DNA of 64,000 nt from Planctomycetaceae bacterium (lineage in GTDB: Bacteria > Planctomycetota > Planctomycetia > Planctomycetales > Planctomycetaceae), in NCBI GenBank assembly GCA_027489895.1, contig JAIXZD010000413.1, positions 1-64,000 of the forward strand. Direction: 5' to 3'. Below the pieces are notes generated by a model that had not been told where the DNA came from, searched no databases, and saw only the letters and a list, made by a program, of their open reading frames with translations. Position numbers and translations under genes: made by a program. Shown here in pieces: positions 1 through 8,312 of the stretch (position 1 is the stretch's first letter; the number at the start of each line of letters is the position of its first letter).

Positions 1-1
1 C

Positions 2-2245
2 AATCCGTTTGGATGGCGGGTCTGGCTTGCGCCCTACCAGTTGTACATGCGCGAGTACCCCGCCTTTCGCGATTATCTCCAGGGGGCGGCCGCATCGGGA
101 CCCGCGCTGCTCTACTTCCCGATCACCCAACCTCTGTTCTGGACCGAGTTCGATATCAGCCTGCTGGCCCTGATCGCTCTGACTCTGGCGACCGTCACAA
201 CGCTGATCCTCAACCGTCGCCAACTGCTCTGGGCAGATCTGTCGGTCTTGCTGGCGGTGCTTGTCTTGGGGTGCCTCGCGATTCGCGAGTTGCCGGTGTT
301 TGCCGTGGTGGCCGCGGCCGTGGCTGCCATCAACGGGCAGGTCTGGTATGCGCGGAATTGCCGGTTGACCTACCTGGTCGATTCGCGGGAGCTGCTGTTT
401 TCGCGCGGGGGACGGGCTGCCACCGTGCTGGCCTTCACGGCGATTGCCTTCTTCGGTGCGACAGGGCGACTTCCCGGACCGATCGCGCCGGTCACCGGCC
501 TGGGTCTCGACGAACAGCAGGAGATCACGCTGCGGGGGACGGCCGAAGCCGCCAAACAGTTGCCCGCCCCGGTCACCTTCAACATTCGTCCCCCTCAAGG
601 CGACCAGTTGATCTTCAGTGGCGTGAAGCCATTTTTTGATGGCCGGATTGGCCTCTACGGCGGACGGGGACGCGACAATCTGATCGCCCTCCATCGCAAG
701 GTCCGGACCGCCCTATTGCGCCCCAACCCAGACAATCCCGACGCGGGAGACCCGTCCGTCTGGAAAACCGTGCTGGACAAGTATGGGATTCAGTCGGTCA
801 TGCCCCGCTTGTCGGGCGGCGTGGCCCAGGCTCCCGACCATACACACCTCATCGAACTCATTGCGCAAGGTCAGGCCTGGCAGCTGGTCTATCTTGGCTC
901 GGCCGCCGCCGTGTTCGTTCGAACCGACACCTCCTCGCCAGAACTGGCGACCTTCCTCGAGACGCATCAGTTCGATCTCGATCGGCAGGTCTACAAGACG
1001 GGAACCCCGGCTCCTCCGGCACGCGAACAGTGGGCCCAGCCACCCTCGTTCTATGACCGGTACATCTGGACGCCTCGTCGGGTGATTCCGGGGGAATCGA
1101 TCGAGGCGCTGCACTACTTCCGGTTGCACTCCGAACCGAGTCTCCCCCCCGTCTGGCAGCGACAGCGGCATGCCCTGGCGATTCGGGGTTTGCAGTTGGC
1201 ACAAGCGGGGCTGGCCAGCGATCCCAAGTCTCCGGAGGCCTGGTCAACCCTGGGCACCGGTCAGAGGCTGATGATCAACTGGGAAGGGACAATTGCCCCC
1301 TCCAACCTCGGACCCGAGCCGGCGAATGTCCGCTACTACCTCGCCGTGGCAGCGTTTCGACAGGCGCTGGTTGCCAGTCCCGAACTCGAGTCGGCCCGCA
1401 GCAATCTGATGCAGTTGTATCAGTTCGCCTCCCGGCCCGAACTCGCTCTGCGCGAGGCCCAGGCCTTGACCGACTTGCTGCAGACGAAGCAGCGTTCCAG
1501 TCGCGTGCTGCGGGAAGTTCTTCGAGAACCTCTGGCCGAACTATTCGCGCTGCGCGGCCAGATTTCGAAGGTGGTCAACGCGGCCAAGGAAGAGCTGAAG
1601 CAGTTTTCGGCCGACACGCCCGATCCACTGGCGCAGGTTCAGCGAGCGACACAGCTCGGCCTGTTTGTCACCTCGGTCGACCTGTTGGAACAGTCTCGGG
1701 ACAAGTGGGCCTCGAATCTGCCGATCCGCGCCCTCTATGCCGTCCTGCTGCTGGAACTGGGCCGAATCGAAGAGGCCGGGAACGAATTGCAGCAACTGCA
1801 GTTGCCATCCGACCAGGCGGGCCTGACGTCGTACCGGGAACCGCTGGTGGTGACGTATCTGGCTCAGGGCGACTACGACCGGGCCCTGGCAATCCTGCTG
1901 GAAAGCGTCGACAAGCTGGAACGGTCGACACTCACCGGGCTGTTGCAGACGTTGCCTCCCAAAGGGAACAGTCCCCGCGGTCGCAACTGGCCTCTCGATG
2001 GTCTGTCCATCAGCTTTGCGGCGCTGGGTCCAGGCGACAGCCTCGTCTCCGAAGCGAGGATGTGGGCCGGCGCGGTTGCACTCGAATCGGGAAAACCAGG
2101 TGAGGCCGTGGAGCTCCTAAGACCCGTCGCCTACGGGTTCGGTCGGCCCGACACGCGGGGTTTGGCCGGGTTCTACTTGCAACTGCTGACCGGCGAAAAC
2201 GCCGAAGCGATTCCCCTGCTGTTTGAACCCGACCCGGCCCCATAG
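2..2245 (+). CDS. Membrane-anchored TPR protein, 5' end outside window
   Basis: The reading frame is open from the first bases of the window, with NPFGWRVWLAPYQLYMREYP upstream of the first ATG at 41, so this is the C-terminal part of a longer protein. Four hydrophobic stretches, encoded at about 150-460, look like membrane helices. A globular extracytoplasmic region follows, and from about 1170 to 2230 there are helical tetratricopeptide-like repeats (for example LATFLETHQFDL and ALAILLESVDKLERS). The layout matches large planctomycetal proteins that have a polytopic, glycosyltransferase-like N-terminal half and a TPR tail. That family assignment is inference, because the N-terminal half is missing. 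The stop is TAG at 2243-2245. No operon partner is seen, and a repeat-rich gap follows. Confidence 0.75.
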   Translation, partial: NPFGWRVWLAPYQLYMREYPAFRDYLQGAAASGPALLYFPITQPLFWTEFDISLLALIALTLATVTTLILNRRQLLWADLSVLLAVLVLGCLAIRELPVFAVVAAAVAAINGQVWYARNCRLTYLVDSRELLFSRGGRAATVLAFTAIAFFGATGRLPGPIAPVTGLGLDEQQEITLRGTAEAAKQLPAPVTFNIRPPQGDQLIFSGVKPFFDGRIGLYGGRGRDNLIALHRKVRTALLRPNPDNPDAGDPSVWKTVLDKYGIQSVMPRLSGGVAQAPDHTHLIELIAQGQAWQLVYLGSAAAVFVRTDTSSPELATFLETHQFDLDRQVYKTGTPAPPAREQWAQPPSFYDRYIWTPRRVIPGESIEALHYFRLHSEPSLPPVWQRQRHALAIRGLQLAQAGLASDPKSPEAWSTLGTGQRLMINWEGTIAPSNLGPEPANVRYYLAVAAFRQALVASPELESARSNLMQLYQFASRPELALREAQALTDLLQTKQRSSRVLREVLREPLAELFALRGQISKVVNAAKEELKQFSADTPDPLAQVQRATQLGLFVTSVDLLEQSRDKWASNLPIRALYAVLLLELGRIEEAGNELQQLQLPSDQAGLTSYREPLVVTYLAQGDYDRALAILLESVDKLERSTLTGLLQTLPPKGNSPRGRNWPLDGLSISFAALGPGDSLVSEARMWAGAVALESGKPGEAVELLRPVAYGFGRPDTRGLAGFYLQLLTGENAEAIPLLFEPDPAP

Positions 2246-2569
2246 CGCGGCCAAAGATCCCCGCGCCATGACAACGCTTGCCCGCTGTGGCGAGCCGACC
2301 CTGTCAGGGGTCGGTGGAAATCGCCCGATCCACGCAAGACCTGGAACACGCTTGCCAGCGGAGCGTCTCCCCGCACGCCCGCGTGTCCCACCGACCCCTC
2401 ACAAGGTCGGCTCGCCGGCCTCTCAGTCCGCGTAGTCGCTGCAAACGCTTCGGTCGTTCAGGAAACCCCAGGGAGACCAGAGTTCGACTCGCCGTTCGGT
2501 CGGTCCATGTCCAAAGCTACAGGTCTGACGTTCGGCAGTCGCCTTACTCTGGCCCTGGGGACTTGCGGC
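2246..2569. other. Intergenic gap holding a paired palindromic repeat
   Basis: I see no gene in this 324-base gap. It contains the inverted-repeat element at 2289-2416. The remaining sequence just upstream of the GT2 glycosyltransferase has no convincing promoter. Confidence 0.6.
2289..2416. repeat. REP-B inverted pair (128 bp)
   Basis: The left 29 bp (2289-2317) begin GGCGAGCCGACCCTGTC and end GGGTCGGTGG. The right 29 bp (2388-2416) are its reverse complement with two differences. Each arm is itself a palindrome (CCGACCC...GGGTCGG). Single copies occur at 7192 (cut short), 50488, 55983 and 62809. The doublet is consistent with a REPIN or a small MITE. Confidence 0.8.
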
Positions 2570-3871
2570 ATGTCGAACGAGGCGGAACTGATCGTCGCCG
2601 GACTCGCCTGGGGTCTGGTCGGACTCTGGTGTGCGGCCCTGTGCCTCATGGTTTTGACGGCTCGCACCCGCCGGGTTCTCGGGGCGCCTGATACAAGCGC
2701 CAACCGCACGGCGTCCTCCAAAAATCTCCCGACGGTGACACTGATCGTCCCGGCCCGGAATGAGGCCGATTGCATCGAACGCTGTGTTCGGTCGCTCCTC
2801 GCGCAAGACTACCCCGCACTCCAGGTCGTCGCCGTCAATGACCGCAGCGAAGACGGCACGGGTGAGATTCTCCAGCGACTCGCTGTGGAATTTCCCACTC
2901 GATTCACCGCAGTTGACATCGACCAGTTGCCATCCGGATGGTTCGGTAAGCCTTACGCACTGCATCGAGCGGTCGAGTCCACCGCTTCCGACCTCGTCTG
3001 CTTTACCGATGCCGATTGTCAGTTCCAGACCCCGTCGCTCGTGCGACTGGCCGTCGAGGAACTGTTGGCCCGGCGCCTGGGTCTGTTGACCGTGACGCCC
3101 CGGTTCGTGATGCCCTCCCTCTGGGAGCGGGTCACGGTCCCCTGTTGCACCGAAGCGCTGCTGCTCTGGTTTCAGCCGCGACTGGTCAACAATCCAAATC
3201 ATCCCACCGCCTATGCGAACGGCGCGTTCATTCTGGCCCGCCGGGGCGAGTTGGCACGGATTGGCGGCTGGCGGGCTGTCCGTCGCGAAGTGAGCGAGGA
3301 CCTCAAGCTGGCCCGGCTGGCGAAATCGCAGGGTGTCGCGCTCGGGATGGTCGAGAGTGGCGGTCTCCTGGAGACACGTTCCTACACACGGGCGATCGAC
3401 TCCTGGAACGGATGGACTCGCATCTTCCATGGCGGACTGACGGCCGGGCAACTCGGAGCGACGCTCGCCCGTATGACGGCGATGTTTCTGCTGCCGTTTG
3501 TCGCCGTGCTCGGCATGACCACGACGGGTCTAGTGACCGGCGACTGGTCGCAACTGAAATCGGCCGCGGGCCTCGGTTTGGCCGTCGCCGTCGGGCTGCG
3601 CATTGCGGCCGATGTGGGGACTTGCTGCCTGCTGGGCAACTCCCTCTGGCCCGCGCTGCTGGCCCCCCTGGGAAGGCTGTTTGTGATGGGCACGCTCGTG
3701 CGGGCGCTGTTCGCCAAGTTGGGACTGGCGCAGCTCAGTTGGCGTGGGGCGGTGTTCTCGGCGGGACGGATGATTCATCCGCCGGCGCTGCGGGGGCCTG
3801 CCCATAGCCATGCGACTCCAGCAACCGTGGGGTCCGTCCTTCCCGCAGCAGTTTCTCAACGGTCCGCGTAA
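2570..3871 (+). CDS. Family 2 glycosyltransferase, HpnB-like membrane enzyme
   Basis: Transfers a sugar from an activated donor at the cytoplasmic membrane; the acceptor cannot be read from sequence. After one N-terminal membrane helix, the GT-A fold begins with VTLIVPARNEAD (about residues 44-55), then VNDRSEDGTGEI, and the DxD metal-binding motif FTDADC near residue 145. SEDLKLAR near 243 resembles the base-containing ED motif. Two or three C-terminal helices follow (about 295-390). Architecture and length (433 aa) fit hopene-associated glycosyltransferase HpnB, but no other hopanoid gene is adjacent. I chose ATG 2570 because GGGGA lies about 10 bases upstream; an in-frame ATG at 2507 is possible. 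The last 137 bases overlap the convergent DUF2334 gene. Confidence 0.85.
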   Translation: MSNEAELIVAGLAWGLVGLWCAALCLMVLTARTRRVLGAPDTSANRTASSKNLPTVTLIVPARNEADCIERCVRSLLAQDYPALQVVAVNDRSEDGTGEILQRLAVEFPTRFTAVDIDQLPSGWFGKPYALHRAVESTASDLVCFTDADCQFQTPSLVRLAVEELLARRLGLLTVTPRFVMPSLWERVTVPCCTEALLLWFQPRLVNNPNHPTAYANGAFILARRGELARIGGWRAVRREVSEDLKLARLAKSQGVALGMVESGGLLETRSYTRAIDSWNGWTRIFHGGLTAGQLGATLARMTAMFLLPFVAVLGMTTTGLVTGDWSQLKSAAGLGLAVAVGLRIAADVGTCCLLGNSLWPALLAPLGRLFVMGTLVRALFAKLGLAQLSWRGAVFSAGRMIHPPALRGPAHSHATPATVGSVLPAAVSQRSA

Positions 3872-4532
3872 TCTGCGGCAGAAACCTGCGCTGCAGATCG
3901 AGCGGGTGGAGCGTCACGCAGGGGAGCACTCCCGGGCGAAACCGATGCTGCAGCTCTCCCAGGCGGTACCCCGCCCGGCAGAGCAGCTTGATCGGCGAGA
4001 CATCCCAGATCCACGTGGCAATGGGCGTCGCCTCGCCAGACGAGCAGGTGATGCCGCGATACCCCACCGTGTAATGCATGCCATGCCGGGCCAGGCAGCC
4101 GGGCGTGGCGAGGCCAACCTGGTACGTTGGCGCAATGAACCCGGTCGCCGGTCGACCAAAGTACCGGGTCAGTAACGACTGGCCGAGTTCCAGCCGGCGA
4201 TCGGTCTCCGTGGCATCGAGCCCGTTCATCTCGTCTTTGCCCGAAGCGAACAGGCTGACGAGGCCACGCCCTTTCGGGCGGAAATGCTCGCACCCATGGA
4301 GCTGTATGTTCCCATAGTTGCGGGCCACCCGCTCCAGAAATGGACGATCCGCTTCGTCCAAAGGCTTGCCGCCCCAACAGGGGACGACCGCCGCGGACAT
4401 CGCGGTTCCCACCAGTGGCCCCAGCACGCGCGCAAACTCGTCGACCTCGGCTTCAAAACAAGGAGCGACATCGTGCAGCATGACGCAAAACGACGTGCGT
4501 GGATCGATGGCAGACGAGACAGCAGGGTGCAT
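3735..4532 (-). CDS. DUF2334 polysaccharide deacetylase-like protein
   Basis: This 265-aa protein resembles the DUF2334 branch of the NodB-type (beta/alpha)7 deacetylases, which remove acyl groups from carbohydrates using a divalent metal. The opening strand carries FCVMLHDVAP (about residues 15-24), where the His-Asp pair replaces the TFDDG metal motif of classical NodB enzymes. LHGCEHF (about 78-84) would supply the second metal-ligand cluster. GFIAPTYQVG and LHPLDL are typical late motifs. ATG 4532 gives the expected start shortly before the first strand; the frame stays open further upstream without family sequence. It converges on the GT2 gene and overlaps its 3' end, so both may act on the same cell-envelope glycan, which is inference. 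Substrate unknown. Confidence 0.8.
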   Translation of the reverse strand: MHPAVSSAIDPRTSFCVMLHDVAPCFEAEVDEFARVLGPLVGTAMSAAVVPCWGGKPLDEADRPFLERVARNYGNIQLHGCEHFRPKGRGLVSLFASGKDEMNGLDATETDRRLELGQSLLTRYFGRPATGFIAPTYQVGLATPGCLARHGMHYTVGYRGITCSSGEATPIATWIWDVSPIKLLCRAGYRLGELQHRFRPGVLPCVTLHPLDLQRRFLPQITRTVEKLLREGRTPRLLESHGYGQAPAAPADESSVPPRTPPHAN

Positions 4533-4614
4533 TGCTATGACGGGGATTCGACGGGGTGGTACAGGTGTGAGACGAAGAACACGGAGAGAGAAGTGGGCAG
4601 CGAGGTGACTCCGC

Positions 4615-7035
4615 TCAATCAGAGATCGACAGTTCGATCGTTTTCGTGTTCGCATCAAACTCCTGCGTCAACGGAGTCGTGTCGGGCAACGCATACTTGT
4701 GAGGCACCCCGCCGGCGTTGCGAATCGCAATCTTGGCCGGACCGACTGGGATCGCAATCAGTCGTCCATCGACGCGACGCGGGGCCGCTTCGTCCTGATC
4801 GAGTGGCAGAATCCACGGAACGCCATCCGCATCGGCACCTTGAGGATAAATCGCCAGTTCCCCACGACGAACGGCGGCTCCGTTGTATTGAACGCTCGGG
4901 GTGAAACGGGTCGCTTCCCGACCGGGCTGCAAGTCGCGTCCTACGACCTCAGGTAAAACCCTGACCAGATCGGGCAAAGTCATTGACGTCAATTCTCGAA
5001 AGTCAGTCACGCGGGCTAGGTTCAAAAAGTCGGCCCCGTTCCAATCGAGAGTTCGCTCGGGCGAATTGATCTCAAGCTGCACGACGTGCGGAAACAGCGC
5101 GGCCGCCACCAAAACCGTGGTCGCAGCAGCCCGATTGCCGCGAAGTTGAATCACCGCGAGATTAAACCCTGCCTGTTCCCGCAGCAGCCGAAGGGCGACC
5201 ACCGTGTCCCAGGCACGCATCCCATCGGGGGTTTGCCCCAACAGTTGAAACCGGCGGTGAATCTGCGTCTGTTTTCGTTCGGACGCTGGCCACCCATCCG
5301 GCCCCACACCCCGCGGCGCCAGCCAGACCAACGCCACTGATTGCATCTCCAACTGCCCCTTCCACGCTTTCCAGAGACTGACGCCCCTCTCAGCCGATTT
5401 TGAATCCGGCACGGCAACTGCCCCCGCAAAGTTCTCGGGATACACAGGCTGAAGCGCGTTTGAGAGCAACTGGTAATAGCGAGCATCGAGAAGCTGCAAC
5501 GACAGCGTTTTCACATCGCTGATCTCCAGCCCAGCTCGATGTGCAACCCACAGCGTTGGCCGCACGTCGGGCTGGCTCAGAAACTCGATCCGCGTCAGTA
5601 CGATGCCTTCCGTCTCGTGGCTCGTCTGACGGACGATTGGAATTGTGTCTGGTGCCTCAGGCCAGGCTCGTACCACCTTGTCTTTCAGTGCCTGTTTGAT
5701 CGCCTCAAAACGCTCACTGGCCTCCCCCGGAGATTTCGGCTCTTTCGATGCCGGTCGCAACCCCACCGGCGGCTCTTGCCACGTCGTCGTCCGCTCATCC
5801 GCCGGGGGCGTCTCAAACACCTTCAATCGCTCAGGCGGAAAATGCTTCTCCGCCACGATCGTCACGGGCGACTTCTCGTCCCCCTTCAAAAACCGGTTGA
5901 ACCACCGAAACGCATGAATGTGCAGCTCCTGTGTGTCGTTGTGACCACCTTCAGTGATCTGCAATCCCAACTGCCCATCGGCCCCCAACAGCCGATAGAC
6001 GCGCCGCGTCTTCTCATGCACCCGAACCACCCCTTCCAGCGGAAAGATCCCATCCTTGTCGGTGTTCGAAATCAGCAGCGGCCGCGGAGCCACCAGCGCC
6101 GCCACGTCGGCATAGTCCCACTGATACGTGTTGACCAGGTACATGCAGTCGCAATGCCCTTCCACCACGCCATCGACAACATGGTTTTCAAGATCGGTGA
6201 TTCCCGCCGTCGGAACGGCGGCCGCAATCCGCTCATCAAACGCGGCCAGATACCAACTGTACGCCCCACCCCCCGAGCGACCGGTGACGCCAATCCGCGC
6301 CATGTCGACTTCGGGCCGCGTGGCGAGGTAATCGAGTGCCCGAACACCGTTCCACGTCTCGACACCCGCCGGGGTGTACCCCAGCGAATTCCACCGCCAC
6401 TGCCCGAACCGGTAGGTGCCGTGGTGCAGGCCTTCGAGTTCCCCGAGTTGGATCGTGTCGATGATCAGGCAGACATAGCCATTCCGCGCGTACCAGATGC
6501 CATGATGCTGGTAGTGCGTTTTATTGCCGTAGCTGACGCCCTTCTCTTTCACGAGTCCATGCCCGCAGACGTACAGAATCGCAGGCAGCTTCGTCCCTTC
6601 CGCCACCATTTTCGGGCGATACAAATTCGCCGTGACATACAGCCCGGGCAGCGACTGAAAATGCAGCCGCTCGACAGTAATGGCTCCCTCGGGAAAGTCG
6701 TGGTCGAACGTTCCCACCACCTCCGCGTTGAGCGGCGACCGTGCGGCCGGTTCGGGGAGCGGGTACGGCAGCCCCAGCATCTCCGCCAACTGCCCACGGC
6801 GGGTGGGCACTTCAGCCAGCCAGGCCTCCTTCGTGGTGAGCCCCGTCAGGCAGCGATCCGCAATTTTTCGAGTCTCCGCCGCGAAGTACCGCTTGAGCCG
6901 CGCCTCAGGCGTGTCTTCCACCGCGGCCGGGACAGGTTGAGCCGCCGCCGGTTCGGCCCCGAACAGAGAACCAGCCAACAGCGGCACCGCCAGCCAGACG
7001 GCCATCACAACACCAGGACGCAGCGTTCTCGGCAT
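4615..7035 (-). CDS. Secreted two-domain alpha/beta hydrolase (acetyl xylan esterase type)
   Basis: An 806-aa exported esterase. The signal peptide (MPRTLRPGVV, hydrophobic core to about residue 25, then GAEPAAAQ) directly follows a strong ribosome-binding site, GAGGGAAG, which fixes the start at 7035. The first domain has the nucleophile elbow GRSGGGAYSW (Ser near 253), NTDKDGIFPL (catalytic Asp near 326) and GGHNDTQE (His near 364), as in the acetyl xylan esterase/prolyl-oligopeptidase superfamily. The second half repeats the fold, but the elbow position reads LRGNRAA, so it lacks a serine and is probably inactive. Likely releases acyl groups from polysaccharides in the periplasm or outside the cell. 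Neighbours give no further hint. Confidence 0.82.
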   Translation of the reverse strand: MPRTLRPGVVMAVWLAVPLLAGSLFGAEPAAAQPVPAAVEDTPEARLKRYFAAETRKIADRCLTGLTTKEAWLAEVPTRRGQLAEMLGLPYPLPEPAARSPLNAEVVGTFDHDFPEGAITVERLHFQSLPGLYVTANLYRPKMVAEGTKLPAILYVCGHGLVKEKGVSYGNKTHYQHHGIWYARNGYVCLIIDTIQLGELEGLHHGTYRFGQWRWNSLGYTPAGVETWNGVRALDYLATRPEVDMARIGVTGRSGGGAYSWYLAAFDERIAAAVPTAGITDLENHVVDGVVEGHCDCMYLVNTYQWDYADVAALVAPRPLLISNTDKDGIFPLEGVVRVHEKTRRVYRLLGADGQLGLQITEGGHNDTQELHIHAFRWFNRFLKGDEKSPVTIVAEKHFPPERLKVFETPPADERTTTWQEPPVGLRPASKEPKSPGEASERFEAIKQALKDKVVRAWPEAPDTIPIVRQTSHETEGIVLTRIEFLSQPDVRPTLWVAHRAGLEISDVKTLSLQLLDARYYQLLSNALQPVYPENFAGAVAVPDSKSAERGVSLWKAWKGQLEMQSVALVWLAPRGVGPDGWPASERKQTQIHRRFQLLGQTPDGMRAWDTVVALRLLREQAGFNLAVIQLRGNRAAATTVLVAAALFPHVVQLEINSPERTLDWNGADFLNLARVTDFRELTSMTLPDLVRVLPEVVGRDLQPGREATRFTPSVQYNGAAVRRGELAIYPQGADADGVPWILPLDQDEAAPRRVDGRLIAIPVGPAKIAIRNAGGVPHKYALPDTTPLTQEFDANTKTIELSISD

Positions 7036-7191
7036 GATTCGGGCTTCCCTCGCGATGGTCCACAGGTTGGACTGGTTAACCTCGTCCAGAGCGCGGTCGA
7101 ATCCGCTCATCGACACGACCCGCTCGCTTCCTCTCGGCCTGCACGCAGTGGAGTGTACTGATCTGAGTCCGTCGATTCCTCTCGTGAACAG

Positions 7192-7244
7192 GCGAGCCGA
7201 CCCTGTCAGCCAGGTAGGGTGGGCACTGCCCACCACCGCTCACC
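7192..7244 (+). repeat. REP-B truncated at a REP-A copy
   Basis: REP-B sequence runs from 7192 to CTGTCAG at 7210, which is the middle of its palindrome. It is then replaced by CCA and, at 7214, by GTAG plus the palindrome GGTGGGCACTGCCCACC and ACCGCTCACC (REP-A, to 7244). The missing right half of REP-B suggests a junction created by insertion or recombination of REP-A. Confidence 0.7.
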
Positions 7245-7305
7245 CGTGAACAAACACCAAGCGACCTCTCCCCCGGCTTCAACCGATTCGGAAGTGTGCT
7301 TTTGC

Positions 7306-7512
7306 GTAGGGCAGGCTCCCGCCTGCCTTCCTGGAGTGTAGACTTCGTTCTGTTGTTGCCTGACTCGACTGGGCTCGATTCATTCTGGCCCCGGGGCTGG
7401 TCACAGGTAGTCCCCGTCAGAAGATGAACCCCTCGTCCCTCGATCCAAACGGAATGTGCCTAACGCCGTCACGCCACAACCACCCAGGAAGGCAGGCGGG
7501 AGCCTGCCCTAC
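7306..7512. repeat. REP-C element with perfect 29-bp inverted ends (207 bp)
   Basis: The left end (7306-7334) reads GTAG followed by GGCAGGCTCCCGCCTGCC and TTCCTGG. The right end (7484-7512) is its exact reverse complement. The interior (7335-7483) encodes nothing recognisable. Each arm is GTAG plus a palindrome, as in REP elements. It ends 35 bases before the methyltransferase start, so it forms part of that gene's upstream region. Confidence 0.85.
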
Positions 7513-7547
7513 GTGATGTCTCCCGAAGGATCCTCTCAAAAATCCCC

Positions 7548-8231
7548 ATGAAGCAGTTCCTCGCCGACCATTTCGAGTTCTTCCGGCAGTTTCGACAACG
7601 GTTCGAAACGACCGGATCGATCGCCCCCAGCAGCCGCTTTCTGGCGCGAGCGCTCTGCTCACCACTGGCGCGCGTCGGCAACCCGGCCACGCGCCGCCCT
7701 CTGCGCATTCTCGAAGTCGGGCCGGGGACCGGTGCCGTCACGCGAAAGGTCGTCTCCCTGCTCGGCCCGAACGACCGGCTCGACCTCGTCGAGCTGAACC
7801 CCGAGTTTGTCACCCTGCTCCGCGGCAAGCTCGCGTCCCAGCCCGGCTTCGCGCACGCGGGCGATCGGGTGCTGGTGCACCAGGTGCCGCTCGAAGAGTT
7901 TCAGTCCGACACCGCCTACGACTTTGTGATCTCCGGCCTGCCGCTCAACAACTTCCCGCCAGACCTCGTCCAGAAGGTGTTCGACGCCTACTTCCGACTG
8001 CTCGGCCCTGAGGGCACGCTCTCGTACTTCGAGTACATGGCGATTCGCCCGCTGCGCAAACGGATCGGTCCGCGTCCCGAACGCGCCCGCATGTCGGCCG
8101 TCGACGCCATCATCCGCCCGCATCTCGACACGCGGCGCGTCCGCAAAGACTGGGTCTTCGTGAACTTCCCCCCGGCCTGGGTCCAGCACCTGCAACACAC
8201 GGCCGAAGATCCTTCAGCACCCGCGTCATGA
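7548..8231 (+). CDS. SAM-dependent methyltransferase, phospholipid N-methyltransferase-like
   Basis: A 227-aa class I methyltransferase. Motif I is ILEVGPGTGAV (residues 54-64), with the acidic ribose-binding position in LDLVELNPEF. FVISGLPLNNFPPDLV matches the FxxSGLPLxNF motif of bacterial phosphatidylethanolamine N-methyltransferases (PmtA type) and related rRNA dimethyladenosine-fold enzymes. An amphipathic N-terminus (MKQFLADHFEFFRQF) would suit membrane association. The probable role is stepwise methylation of phosphatidylethanolamine at the cytoplasmic membrane; this substrate is inferred from family resemblance. ATG 7548 opens the conserved N-terminus. It converges on the ECF sigma gene, with a repeat pair between them. 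Confidence 0.75.
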   Translation: MKQFLADHFEFFRQFRQRFETTGSIAPSSRFLARALCSPLARVGNPATRRPLRILEVGPGTGAVTRKVVSLLGPNDRLDLVELNPEFVTLLRGKLASQPGFAHAGDRVLVHQVPLEEFQSDTAYDFVISGLPLNNFPPDLVQKVFDAYFRLLGPEGTLSYFEYMAIRPLRKRIGPRPERARMSAVDAIIRPHLDTRRVRKDWVFVNFPPAWVQHLQHTAEDPSAPAS

Positions 8232-8239
8232 ATCCGGCC

Positions 8240-8312
8240 GTGGGATAGGCTTCCCGCCTGTGATTCCTCTTCAGAGAGCCTCAATACTCGACAGGCTGGA
8301 AGCCTATCCCAC
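8240..8312. repeat. REP-E inverted pair (73 bp) between convergent genes
   Basis: The left arm GTGGGATAGGCTTCC plus CGCCTGTG (8240-8262) is mirrored by the right arm (8290-8312) with two differences. The right arm supplies the TAG stop of the sigma factor gene (GGGATAGGC, read on the minus strand). A single copy is at 51855-51877. The structure could form a bidirectional hairpin between the two gene ends. Confidence 0.8.

Larger units (their letters stand above)
7036..7547. other. Intergenic gap made largely of repeats
   Basis: The gap between the esterase start and the methyltransferase start holds a truncated REP-B (7192-7210), a REP-A copy (7214-7244) and the REP-C pair (7306-7512). I see no gene in it. 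Promoters for the two divergent genes must lie close to or within these repeats. Confidence 0.6.

Noticed and set aside
5539-7161. 540-codon plus-strand frame opposite the esterase gene
   Set aside because: The composition is dominated by Arg, Pro and His, as expected for the complement of a GC-rich gene. The esterase on the other strand has catalytic motifs, a signal peptide and a ribosome-binding site.
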